64,000 nucleotides of DNA from NCBI RefSeq assembly GCF_040712315.1, contig NC_134021.1:26462001-26526000 (forward strand), given 5' to 3'. The notes below the pieces were generated by a model, which saw nothing but the letters and a program-made list of their open reading frames with translations, was not told where the DNA came from and ran no database searches. This document shows positions 45,703-57,497 of this stretch, piece by piece (the stretch's first letter is position 1; each line of letters opens with the position of its first letter). The translations under genes and the position numbers were made by a program. This DNA is from Castanea sativa. Taxonomy: Eukaryota > Streptophyta > Magnoliopsida > Fagales > Fagaceae.

Positions 45703-46933
45703 GACGACACCAATTACCTACTACCTAAAGGATGGCGTGCTGCTTGACGATAAGGAAGCTGCAAGGAAGTTGAAGGTCTATACTACACGATTTGTACTGA
45801 TCAAAGATATCTTATACAAGAGAGGTTTCTCCCGGCCATACCTGAGGTGCCTTATCCCCGAGGAAGCAGACTATGCCATGCGAGAAGTTCACGAAGGAAT
45901 CTGTAGAAACCATTCCGAATCTCGGTCGTTGGTGCACAAACTAATCTGCGCAGGATACTATTGGCCCACTATGTAGAAGGACGCCCTTGCATACGTCAAA
46001 ACTTGTGACAAGTGTCAAAGGTTCAGCAACATTATCTGACAACCAGCAGAGGAACTCACCCCAATGATGACTCCATGGCCTTTTGCTCAGTGGGGTTTGG
46101 ACATCATGGGTCCGTTCCCGATGGCTATTCGGCAACTTAAATTCCTGATGGTCAGTATAGATTATTTCACCAAATGGGTAGAGGCAGAAGCCCTGGCTAC
46201 CATCACGGAGAAGAATGTACGCGACTTCATATGGAGAAACATCATGTGCAGGTATGGTATACCTAGAGTGATGGTTTCAGACAATGGGAAGCAATTCGAT
46301 AATGACGCATTTAGGGACTTTTGCTCACAGCTTGGGATCAAGAACCACTACTCGTCACTTGCCCACCCTCAGGCCAACAGGCAGGTTGAGGTCACGAACC
46401 GATCCTTGCTCAAAATCACCAAGACCTGGCTCAAGGGGGCAAAGGGTATCTGGTTGAAAGAATTTCCAAGTGTACTATGGGCATACAGGATGACGATAAG
46501 AACGCCTACATGAGAGACGCAGTTTCAACTTGTGTATGGAAGTAAGGCGATCATCCCAGCTGAAGTGGGACTCACAAGCTATAGAGTGGCGAACCATGAC
46601 GAGGAGAAGAATGATGACACATTACGCCTACAGCTTGATATGGTGGATAAGGTCAGAGCAACAGCTGAACAAAGGTTAGCACGGTACCAAAACCTCATGG
46701 CCAAACACTACAACTCTAAAACACAGGGACTTCTAGGTTAGGGACCTCATCTTAAGGAAAGTAACAGGCGCTACAAAAGACCTCTCTCAGGGGAAGTTAG
46801 GACCCAATTGGGAAGGACCGTACAAGATCACATCTTGGCATAGGAAGGGCACCTACCACCTCGAGACACTAGACATGCAAAAGATGCACCATCCATGAAA
46901 CACGGAGCACCTAAAGAAATACTACCAGTAGAC
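45703..46933 (+). pseudogene. Gypsy integrase with C-terminal domain, several stops
   Basis: Plus strand. The zinc-binding region has VHEGICRNHSESRSLVHKLI and CDKCQRFSN. The core has FAQWGLDIMGPFP (Asp), VMVSDNGKQFDNDAF (Asp) and HPQANRQVEVTNRSL (Glu), so D,D-E is conserved, then WLKEFPSVLWAYRMTIRTPT and FQLVYGSKAIIPAEVGL. The C-terminal region reads QLGRTVQDHILA in one frame and GPNWEGPYKITSWH in another. In-frame stops occur after YYWPTM, SNII, RTPT and LLG. The last codons end at a TAG near 46930. It belongs to the 43310-50964 element; upstream pol domains are deleted. Confidence 0.87.
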
Positions 46934-47099
46934 AAAGGGAACGAATGACGACACTTCTCATTTTCAATTTATTTCTTTTTAGTTAGTTTTTATTATCTGC
47001 AATACTTTTAAGCCCACTAGGCAGTTTGTTATTTTTTGAAAAAAACAATTTCTACTTGCGTATTTATCATAATAAAAGGAGTTATTCAGAAACAACATA

Positions 47100-47735
47100 T
47101 GTGCATCTATAGGATTATATTTATCAAGTCCATAAAGCGGACGACACCATCTTAAAAGGATGGCTTATATTTATTAAGTCCACAAGGTGGACGGGTTCGT
47201 CTTGATGAGCTATGTTTACTGTCCACAAAGTTGGCAGGATTATCCTGAGAGGATGAATTATATGAAGTCCACAAGGTGGATAGGCTCATCCTAAAGGGAT
47301 AATCCATATTTACTAAGTCCACAAGGTGGATGAGCTTATCCTAAAGGGATAAGCCTTATTTACTAAGTCCACAAGGTGGACGGGCTCATCCTAATGGGAT
47401 AAGCTATATTTACTAAGTACACAAAGTGGATAGGATCATCCTGAAAGGGGGAATTATTTTAAGTCCACAAAGCAAACAGAATCATACTAAATAAATATTT
47501 ATTAAGTCCACAAAGTGGGCAGTTTCATCCTAAAGGGGTTGGCTATATTTACTAAGTCCACAAAGTGGACGGGATCATCCCACAAGGATAAATTATATAA
47601 TAAAAAAAATTTGGGATCTTACCAAGTCCACAAGGTGAACGGATTCACTCGACGAATAGGTTGTATCTTTTAAGTTCACAAGGACGGGTTCAGCCGTTGA
47701 GCACAAAGTAGACGGATATATGGCAAACATATATT
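47100..47735 (+). repeat. Tandem array of approx. 50-bp units (AAGTCCACAAGGTGGAC) in the gypsy 3' region
   Basis: About a dozen diverged units, each with AAGTCCACAA(A/G)GTGGACGG followed by TCATCCTAAAGGGATAAGC and TATATTTACT. Spacing varies from about 40 to 66 bp, most often about 50. It lies between integrase and the antisense ORF, where Tat-lineage elements are known to carry variable tandem repeats. No unique spacers, so not CRISPR-like. Confidence 0.88.
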
Positions 47736-47887
47736 AACAAATACATGATCAAAATACCAATATATTATAAAAAGCCTAGTAAAAGGCAAATGTCAACATG
47801 TCAGGCCTAAAAAATAATAGGCGACGGTAAAATAAAAACATTGTTCTGCCAAGACATCTTTACAAAAGAAAGAAAGAAAATTTAAGT

Positions 47888-49885
47888 CTAAGCTAAGACA
47901 AATTTAGTTCTAGTCGGTAGGGTTTCCTCTGTCCTTGGTCGTCTGGTCCCTCTCAAGTTGACGGGCATCATCATCGACGAAGGTGGCTTGATCTGCAGGA
48001 GTTGTCTCTTCTTCACGTTGGGGTCAATGACAGCGTCATCAGCGAACAGCTCGTTGGTGCTTTCGGAGTAAACGGGTTGGGCTGGTGTCTGGGCCTGGGG
48101 GTCGATGGAGATGTGAGAAAGATCCAGGTTAGGATAGGACGCCTTCACCTAACGGAAGTAGTCATTAAAACCATTGGCAAATGAGCTACGAAGCTCCGCT
48201 AGTAGGGGTCGAAGTCACGATAATCCTATATCACATCCTCCTTAGCCTGACGGAGCTAGTCTTTAATTTCCTTTTCCTTCTCCTCAAAGACCTTTCCCAA
48301 CACCTTCGTCTGTTTCTCCAGTTCGCCCCGAAGTTGCGCTGATGCCAGAAGTTTTCTCTCTTGGGCTACCTTCCAGCCCTTCAACTCCTCCAACTCCACT
48401 GCTGTTGCCTTTGCCTTTACCCTCACCTGGTCCAAAGCTATCTCAGGGGAGAGGCAACGGTCCATTAGACCCTTCATCATTACCACCCCTACTAAACAAA
48501 AAAGGGTGAAAAAGAGGACAGAGATAATTTAACTAAAAAGAAAAGGGCAACGGATGGGAAAATTTACCTGTGCAATGTTGAAGAGACCTGTTTCCCCCAT
48601 CGCCTCTGTTGTGTGATTGCTTAACTCCTCGTAGTCATTAGCTTTGATGATGGACGACAGCTGCTCGAGGGCATATTTGGGGTCCTCGCGAAGGAGGACG
48701 GGTGGCTTTTGGGCGTCGGGGACATGACCTGTCATCAAACCCTTGCCCTTCCTCGGACCAGGCAGAGTAGCCATTTTCTTTGTTTCAACTCTCACATCGA
48801 TGGTGGACTCTGCCACCTTAGGCTTTTTAGGGGGACGGTCAAGCTTCTCTGGCGGTCTTTCCTTTGTTGTATAGACGGGTAGCTTCGCTAAGTTTGGGAC
48901 CGTCGCAATACCAATGGATTGTCTCCAAGGTGACGAGCTTAGCCCATGTCCTCTTCTTCAACTTAATTGCAAAAAAATTCTCCAAAAAGCTCCACTGCTC
49001 TAAGGTCACTTATAGACAGTCTCAAGCTGCAAAGAAAGGGATGGTTAGATTAGAGACGGTAAATAAAAGTTAAATTTAAAGAGGATGGATTCTCACTAGA
49101 CGGAGGCATTATGCCCCAAGTTTTGTCTACAGGTATGAACTCCTGTTCATTAGGGTGACACATCCAGTCGTCACTCTACATAAAGAAATAACGACTCTTC
49201 CAATTCTTGTTGGAGTCAAGAGTGTCACAAACCAGCCTAAGTACAAGCTTCCTTGGCAGGAAGTTGTACATACCTTTAGACTGGATGATCTCTGGCAGAC
49301 GGTAACAGTGGAAGAACTCCTCCACCGTCATCCTTCGCTCCATGTCGCTCAAGACTCCATATAGAACTTCAACACCAAGGAAGACCCTCCAAGTGTTTGG
49401 AGAGATCTGGGTGATGGCAACTCCGAGGTACTGAAGAAGGCAATGGTGAAGAGCACTTAAAGGGAACCAAAGTCCCTCTTTAAACATCTGTTCATATACC
49501 CCGACATCCTTGATGCCATCGTAGTAACATTTTTCAGATTTACGAGGTAGACAGATGGGTATGTTGGCAGGGATCTAGTACCTCTCCCTAAGGGTTTCGA
49601 AATGTTTTTGCTTGACGGATGAATTAAAATCATTTACCTTCCATAATGGAAAGAGGATGAACTCCTTAAGGCCATCTAGACCTACGATAGACTGAATAAT
49701 GTTGGAACTATTTGAATCACCACCTGAACATCCCTCTAATCGAACCATGTCCACATCCTTATCCTCCTCCAAAGGACCCTTTCATCATGGGATGTGCTAG
49801 GGTCATCGTGACTAGACGGGTACACCTCATCGTAGCCCACTCCTTCACGGACCCATGATTGATCACTCGACGCCTTACTAGACAT
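47888..49885 (-). pseudogene. Antisense accessory ORF of the gypsy element (Putative gypsy type transposon domain, coiled coil)
   Basis: Minus strand, opposite to gag-pol. It starts at ATG 49885 (MSSKASSDQSWVREGVGYDE, then DERVLWRRIRMW). After a frameshift come NNIIQSIVGLDGLKEF-type wording and the conserved domain around 49490-49180: MFKEGLWFPLSALHHCLLQY, ITQISPNTWRVFLGVEVLYG and VEEFFHCYRLPEIIQSKGMY. Later exons give MAESTIDVRVETKKMATLPG (48816), a helical Glu/Lys-rich coiled coil (48486-48256, EELKGWKVAQERKLL) and a C-terminal exon (48148-47888) ending FVLA and stop. Several introns are implied. This matches antisense extra ORFs reported in Tat-lineage elements. Function unknown; frame damaged. 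Confidence 0.75.
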
Positions 49886-50380
49886 TTGTCACCTACACAT
49901 GATGGGTAAACCCCTAAGACTCTACAGGTCTATAAAGATGACGAACTAACAATATTTAAACTAAAGGAAAAAATTAAAAATAAGTGAGAGGCAATTGATG
50001 CTTACCATTTGACGATTCGAAGAAGAAACGGACACAGCGTAGCAAACAGACACAACTAGTGAACGATCACCAAGAAGCGACGAAAAAGGCAAAGCTAAAA
50101 TGAAAAGTAGACGATATCGCTCTGGATTTGAAAATTTGTGGAAAGCAAAAATGAGAAGGGCAAGCAACAGATATATATAGAGGGAACGGCACGGAAGACG
50201 AAGGGACGCTTCGGTATGAGCAATTAACCACTAGGAACATGCCACGTGCCCCTACTGCATTAATGGCACCAAGCTAGCCTGCCAAATCAGAACACATTTC
50301 CTAAAAAAGTTGTCTTAAACCCGTCACTCTACTGGTAGGTCTAAGAAACATGGCACAGACCCATAGAGTGAGGAGGCAAC

Positions 50381-50964
50381 TGAAGAGGATAAAATTAAGA
50401 TAGATGATCAGATTTTACAGAAACTATCATGGATAACTACACTAGGTTGACAGACAAAGAAAGGAGGCAACACGACGATGCGTATAGTAGGTGGACGAAT
50501 TACCTGTGTAGGACGAACAAGGAAGTAGATGGATACAAAGTGGACGGTGGTAAAGCCATGTGATGCCCCCAAGGTTTAATTGGTCCTCAAGGAACTTCGA
50601 ATGAAAATGACTTGTGCTCCACGATTAACCCTAGACAACAAAATCTCTATATGGAAAAGATCCCGTAAAATACATGCATTTATGAGGATCTTCTCTGCAA
50701 AGAAATATTCCTCTTTGCCAAGAAACCAATGTCGGTTCTACACTGCTATAAAAAACCCAAAACCCTCAAAAACCAAGTTATGCATAATTCACCCCAGCTG
50801 GTACTCTAGAGTTGTGAAAACCTTCTGACTTGACTTTCGGAGGGTATTTGGTCGGTTCCACACCGGTACTTTTCGTAGGGTATTCTTCTTCTCTTTGTGT
50901 TGTGCAGGTCTTGTCTAGGGCACGTGAGGACTGTGTGACTTACTAACAATTTTCGGCATCATCA
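50381..50964 (+). mobile_element. 3' LTR of the complete gypsy element
   Basis: A 584-bp partner of the LTR at 43310-43894, TGAAGAGGATAAAATTAAG to GCATCATCA, preceded by a purine-rich GAGTGAGGAGG tract. By eye the first 200 bp differ from the 5' LTR at roughly 7-9% of positions, mainly transitions, so the insertion is not recent. The target duplication actat follows at 50965-50969. Confidence 0.94.
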
Positions 50965-50969
50965 ACTAT

Positions 50970-51811
50970 ATTATCTAAACAATTAACCCTTTCATGAAAA
51001 TATTCGTAGTAATACAAAGTTATAATATATAACTAACACTTTGAAAAATACTATCTCTTGATCCTTGAGTACCTAGTTTAATCCTTTAAGTTATTCATAT
51101 ATATATATATGAAATCAAATTTCATATTTAGTAACTCTTTACTAAAGTGGTTAGGCCTAACAGTTTAAATAACCAAACTCATTAAAATTATCTTAACGGA
51201 ATATTTTATATCTCTACAAAGAGACTATGAATTCCACTTAAAGATATGTGTTCCTTTAGCACTACGTGTGGCTGCCCAATATACTGAGGTTTTGACCGTT
51301 AAATTAGATCTCATTCCTGATATATCAAAGCAACATACATTTCATGATTGGGTTCGCTATCCTCTCAGGATTTAGAGTTTATGTAAATTAAAGTCGTGAG
51401 ATTTATTATTCAGTTGACAATCGTTAATAAAATAATTAATCTCACAACGGTCCAATTCAATATGTCTTATACACTTAAGACACATCAACATATCAACTAG
51501 AAGTCTCCACTTCCATGATCAAGACAAACCATCTTAGTTAACACGTTATAGTTTTCATGGATGAAATGCTCAATTTCATCACCGACTACGAATTAAGGTT
51601 TTGAGTTTACAAAGAACTTGTGATTTATATCTTTTGTGACTAAATCACATAAATCACATACTATGCATCTCAAGGACAATATGATAATGTCCAAATATTC
51701 ATGTCACCATTATTTTAGATAATAAAACAACTTCATTATTTATAACATAATGTCATACATAATATTATACATAACATCATACAATAGAATTTTAGGGCTC
51801 TAATTCTAACA
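50970..51811 (-). mobile_element. 3' LTR of copia element H, right segment (copy 8)
   Basis: Continuation of the LTR interrupted at 43309 (ATTATCTAAACAATTAACCC onwards), ending TTCTAACA at 51811 and followed by the polypurine tract at 51812. The hairpin stem here (about 51397-51447) has mismatches. Confidence 0.9.
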
Positions 51812-52660
51812 ATCTCCCACTTGCCCTTAAAGACTATTGTGTACCAATCTAACTCCCATTCCCTCCAAGTGTGACTCAAAAGTCCTCTGAGGTAAGGCTT
51901 TGGTAAAGGGATCTGCCAGATTATTTACACCATCAATTTTTGCTTCTACCACATCTCCTCAAGTCACAATGTCTCGAATAATATGATACTTTCTTTCTAT
52001 GTGCTTTCCTTTCTTGTGACTCATTGGATTGTGCAACTGCTCCACTATTGTCACAAAACAATGTGATTGGAACTTGTTCCATTCTCATAACACCAAGATT
52101 AGAAAGGAATTTCTTAAGCCAAACAGCTTCCTTTGCTGCTTCACAAGCAGCAACATATTCAGCTTCAATGGTGGAGTCAGCAATACAAGATTGTTTAACA
52201 CTCCTCCAACCAATGGCTCCACCTCCCAAGGTGAACACATAACCTGAAGTAAACTTTCTGAAATCAAAATTTGACTAAAAATCAAAATCTGTGTAACCAA
52301 TAGGTATCAAATCCTCACAATGGTAAACAAGCATATAATCCTTCGTTCCCCTTAGATACTTAAGAATATGTTTTACAGCCTCCCAATGTTTTGGTCTTGG
52401 ATTTATTGATACTGGTTGACCATGCCAACTGAATAATAGATATCTGACCTAGTACATAGCATACGCATACACGAGACTTCCTACTACTGAAGCATAGGAA
52501 ATTTGTCTCATCATCTTTTCATCTTCAGAAGTCTTAGGCCTTTGGTCATCAGACAGAGGAACTCCATACCTGAAAGGAAGTAATCATTTCTTGGAGTTTT
52601 GTATGCTAAACCTTACTAGAATCTTATCTATATATCCAGCTTGAAATAAGCCTAACATCT
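51812..52660 (-). pseudogene. Copia element H pol, RNase H end
   Basis: Minus strand: from 52238, [59 protein letters not shown] (the D-N-SGA motif of copia RNase H). Upstream to 52660 are shattered pieces corresponding to KVLVRF-type and SLMYA-type motifs. The element is interrupted at 52660 by a large non-autonomous element whose far end is beyond the window, so the rest of copia H should resume past 64000. Confidence 0.85.
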
Positions 52661-52771
52661 TGTGAGAGACCTCACCAAATTTTTGGGTTGCCTCTCAAAA
52701 AAGAGATTTTTATGTTGTGCTTTTTAGGACACCTCTCTTTTTGGTTAATTGTGGTGTGGAGTCGCCACTTA

Positions 52772-53191
<420 letters not shown>

Positions 53192-53968
53192 TTAATATTT
53201 AATTTTTAAGAGCTAGGACATGAGTGGAGGCTCTTAATATGATTTCGTAACTAGTTTGTTTTGGTGATTATGCCTATTGGATAGAATCAAATGCAATCAA
53301 TTTGTTCCTTTATCATTGATTGAATAAAGAAGATACAAGTTTGAAAGTTTGATCATTGCATGGCTTTGGGTCCTAGTTACAATCTACCAAAATACATGGC
53401 TTTTTGTCCTAATTACAATCTACCAAAAATAAATAAAAATAAGACTAAATCTACTTAGCCAAAGACCTAAATCCGAAGGCTAGGTTACGGAATGGGAAGG
53501 TGTTAGGCACCCATTCCGCCCAGACAGAGTTTGGTCTTTTAGATTCTTGTGACCAATATACCATTTTTATGCATGACATGAATGATATGTTGAACACATG
53601 AACAAAATTAAATCACATGAATCTACTTATGAATGCATCCTCTTCTTTGTAAAAAAAAATTCAGATCTATTTTTATGATAACAAAATTGATTTTGACTTT
53701 AAAAAAATCATATATATTTTTGTATGTGTAAAAAAAATGGTTTTTGGAAGAGAAAATTCAAATCTGTTTTTATTTAATAAAACACAAAGTCATTTGGTTT
53801 GTTAAAAAAAATTAAGATCTGCTTTTATATTTGAAAAAGATTTTTTTGTGGAGAGGATCTCATTCACAAAATAATTTTATGCTACATAGACCAAACAAAA
53901 CAAACAATAATCACAATCAATACATGATCTCTTTCTTTATTTCAAAAATCTGCATGCATTAAAAAAAT

Positions 53969-54272
53969 CAGATTTGTATCTAAAGAAGATACAAATCCGT
54001 TTTTGTTTTAAGAAAATTTCAGATCTACATCTAAGGAAGATGCAGATTCGTTTTTGTTTAAGGAAAAATTTATATCTACACCTAAGGAAGATGCAGATCT
54101 GTTTTATTTTTAAAAAAAATTCAAATCTACATCTAAGGAAGATGTAGGTCCGTTTTATTTTGAAGAACAATTTAGATCTACATCTAAGGAAGATATAGGT
54201 CCGTTTTATTTTGAAGAAAAATTCAGATCTACATCTAAGGAAGATGTAGATCTATTTTATTTTGAAGAAAAA
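53969..54272 (-). repeat. 51-bp tandem subrepeats in the 3' LTR
   Basis: About six units of roughly 51 bp, each with AGATCTACATCTAAGGAAGA and a TCCGTTTTATTTTGAAG-like segment. The same array is in the partner LTR at 62975-63235 with about five units, so copy number differs between the two LTRs. Confidence 0.9.
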
Positions 54273-54632
54273 GAGTTAAGTACATGCAGATCTTTAAAAT
54301 TAAGAAATAGATTATAGTAATGATAAAAGAATCAAGAGCATATTTTTACAATCTAAACTAACAAGTCAGAATATGAATAATAAAACATCCATCATCATGA
54401 TGAGAGAAACATAAAAACAAAAGGGTTAGAAAACAACCTCTTGCATGAGTACTCCTCCAATTAAGAGGATGTTTTAAGATTCAAAGAAACTTATTCAGTT
54501 ATCTTTGAAACCTAAAAACCCTAATTCTTGTAGCAAATCACAAAGAGGATCAGCCAATATCAGCAATTTGGGAGTCTCAAAACGTATGCCTCTCCTGGCG
54601 TAAAAAAAGATGTTGAATTATGAGACCCAGCC

Positions 54633-54642
54633 TTTATTTATA
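54633..54642 (-). promoter_or_regulatory. TATA box of the 3' LTR
   Basis: TATAAATAAA on the minus strand. Upstream of it (54770-54845) is a block of TTCGGCAC/GTGCCGAA inverted repeats, including AGTGCCG-TT-CGGCACT. The partner LTR has TATAAATAG at the equivalent place. This supports minus-strand transcription of the element. Confidence 0.6.
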
Positions 54643-55489
54643 GGGACTGGAGTGCTTAAAAAATAAGCAACAACGCTTAAAATACGAATCGGGACGCATC
54701 CTTCTGCAAAAAGGTCGAAAATGATATGCCTTATCATCACCCGAAGGCCGTTGGGCCAAAACCCAAAAGATGGGAATTCGGCACATTTAAAGTGCCGTTC
54801 GGCACTCCAAAAGTGCCGAATGGGCTCTTGGACACCGAACGCACTTTTGTGTTCTAATGCCATTTGGACTCCTTTTCTAGGGTTTTTTGACCAGTCCTTG
54901 CACCTAGACGTGTTTTCATCCTCCGTCTATGATTTTTTGTCTCTTGCACCTAGACGTCCTTGCACCTAGATGGATAATTCATGCTTTTTAAGAACAATTA
55001 TCTTGTAGACAAATATCCTAAAATAAATCTTGATAAAGTTCAGATTATCTACAATTTTATTGTTATCTAATCATCCCTTTTATTCTTATGCATGCAACCC
55101 TACTTTAAACACTAATTATCAACCAATCACAAAATGATTTTATTAATTTTAATTATTTAACCAATCAGAATTAATTTAAATTAATCATGTGTGGTCGACT
55201 CTACCTAGACACAATGCATATGGACCGTGCAAACTTGATCATACAATATCTTTTGATCCAATGGTTCGATTTAGAAACCGGACTCACCGTTGTGACCGTT
55301 AGAATATTAAGATCATAGTTATGATATGCAATGAATAGACTGATGCATGCAATGCAAGAATAAATTGATGCATATGATGCAAGAACAAAATGATGCATTT
55401 AATGCAAGAATGATTTTTTTTTAGTACATGGATGGTCACTCCAGTCATCTTCCTCAATTCAATCATGAGTGCAAAATCGAGTGTCTACA

Positions 55490-55749
55490 GAATGCCCTTC
55501 ATTGACGGAGCTTGGAAAGCGAATGTCAATGTAAAACAAAGACACTAATTTTAGCGACCATGATTTAATTGAGGTTGAATTTTCAAAGATTACCTAGCCT
55601 TAGAACCTAAAACTTTGGAACATAGAACTAGTGCTTTACCTTTTTGACAAAAAAAAAATGAAAATTGTGACTATTCAACCTAACTGATAGCTGATGAAGT
55701 TTGAAACGATTATTGACAATTGATGTGATTAAGAGACTTTTTCATTCTG
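55490..55749. other. Unassigned 3' internal sequence of the non-autonomous element
   Basis: No coding potential. The minus strand next to the LTR reads AATGAAGGGCATTC, a possible but imperfect polypurine tract. Confidence 0.35.
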
Positions 55750-56690
55750 ACTTGATAATGGAAGTGTCTGCGACCAAAGGGGCTTGATCTTGACAAAGGT
55801 AGTGTCTGCAATCAAAAGACTTGATCTTGACGAAAGAAGTGTCTGCGACCAAAGGACTTGATCTTGACTGAGATAAGTTTCTGCGACCACAATATTGATC
55901 TTGGATACGTAAGTTCCTGCAACCAATGATTTTGATCTTGACTAAGGTAATGTTTGCGGCCATGACATTGATCTTTAATATGCCGGTTCCTGCAACCAAT
56001 GATTCTGATCTTGACTGAGGTAATGTCTGCAACCACAATATTGATCTTGGATACATTGGTTCCTGGGACCAATGATTCTAATCTTGACTGAAGTAATGTC
56101 TGCGACCACAATATTGACCTTGGATACGTAGGTTCCTACAACCAAAGATTCTGATCTTGACTGAAGTGATGTCTGCAACCATGATATTGATCTTGGATAC
56201 GTAGGTTCCTACGACCAATGAATCTGATCTTAACTAAGGTAAGACCATGATATTGATCTTGGATACATCAATTCCTACGACCAATGATTTTGATCTTGAC
56301 TGAGGTAATGTTTGCGACCATGATATTGATCTTGGATACGTAAGTTCCTTTGATCAATGAATCCGATCTTGACTGAGATAATGTTCATAACCACAATATT
56401 GATCTTGGATACGTCAGTTCTTGTGACCAATGATTCTGATATTGACTGAGATAATGTCTACAATTATGATATTGATCTTGGATACGTAAGTTCCTGCGAC
56501 CAATGAATCTGATCTTAATTGAGATAATGTTCTGCGACCACAATATTGATCTTGGATTCGTCAATTCCTGCGACCAATGATTCTAATCTTGACTGAGATA
56601 ATGTCTACGACCATGATATTGATCTTGGATACGTAGGTTCCTTCGACCAATGAATTTAATCTTGACTGAGGTAATCAAGGGCTTCTCGTC
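55750..56690 (-). repeat. 73-bp tandem array in the 3' region of the non-autonomous element
   Basis: About twelve diverged units of roughly 73 bp. Each contains TTGATCTTGGATACGTAGG, TTCCTGCGACCAATGATTC and GATCTTGACTGAGGTAATG, with GTTCCT landmarks at about 55911, 55984, 56058, 56131, 56204 and onwards. The short ORFs on the minus strand are translations of the repeat. Contiguous repeats without spacers. Confidence 0.92.
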
Positions 56691-57250
56691 CTTGAAATGA
56701 AGTTGTTGCCTACAAAAATCAAATTTTGGAATTAGTCTTTAACTAATGAGTGTTTTATTGTCCCTTTGTTTTTTGAGATGTGTGATCTTCATTTATTCCT
56801 TCTTGACTTGAACTTTATCAAGAAAAGCTTTGATTGAAAAATATTTTATTTTTTTGAAGCTTGGAAGTTTTGAAATTGACATTCAAAATTTTGAGACTTT
56901 GAAACTTTGAGATTTTGATTTGAAATTAGGAATCTGAAATCTGAAATTTTGAGATTTAGAATTTTGAAAATTAAGACTTGAAATTTTAAACATGAAATCT
57001 AGGGTTTGAATTTTTTTTTTTCCTTGAAATATTGAAAACTGGAGGTTTAAATTAAAATTTGGCATTGAGAAAGTAAATTTCTTTTTGCTTCCCCCCCCCC
57101 CCTTTTTTGAAGATGAAGATATTTGGAAAACTTGAAAAACTTTGGGGGGGGGGGGGTGACTGAGTCAACTCAATTTGACTAAGTTGACTCAGCTTTGAGC
57201 TGAGTTTAAGTGTGGGGGCCGAAATTCCCCCCCCCCCCCCCCACTTTCCT
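56691..57250. other. Low-complexity spacer: GAAATTTTGA-rich DNA and long C/G runs
   Basis: At 56860-57065 are irregular repeats of short GAAATTTTGA/TTTGAAATT words. C-runs near 57091-57104 and 57226-57242 and a G-run near 57146-57157 flank an AACTCA/TTGACT-rich segment. No gene is supported. Confidence 0.6.
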
Positions 57251-57497
57251 TCTCTCTCTCTCTCTCTCTCTTTTCATCCTTCTCCACCTCTCTTCCTCCA
57301 TTGTCACTATTCACTTTCTTCTTCCCCTTGATTTTTCTTTTTCATCTCACCATTTCTTCTCATAAAAAACACTTTTTAAAGCTTTTCAAGCTCCCCTCAT
57401 CCATCTCTATCAATATTTCTTTAAATCCTTGTATATTTTCATAACAAACCCATTTTGGTGAAACCCATTCTCTAAATCCATTTATCTTTGCATCAAG

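Noticed and set aside
53937..54170. Lys/Phe/Arg-rich repetitive protein
   Set aside because: It is the translation of the 51-bp LTR subrepeats.
55750..56690. Regularly spaced repeats that might be a CRISPR array
   Set aside because: The units are contiguous and diverged, with no unique spacers and no cas genes, in a plant nuclear context. They are ordinary tandem repeats of a retrotransposon 3' region.
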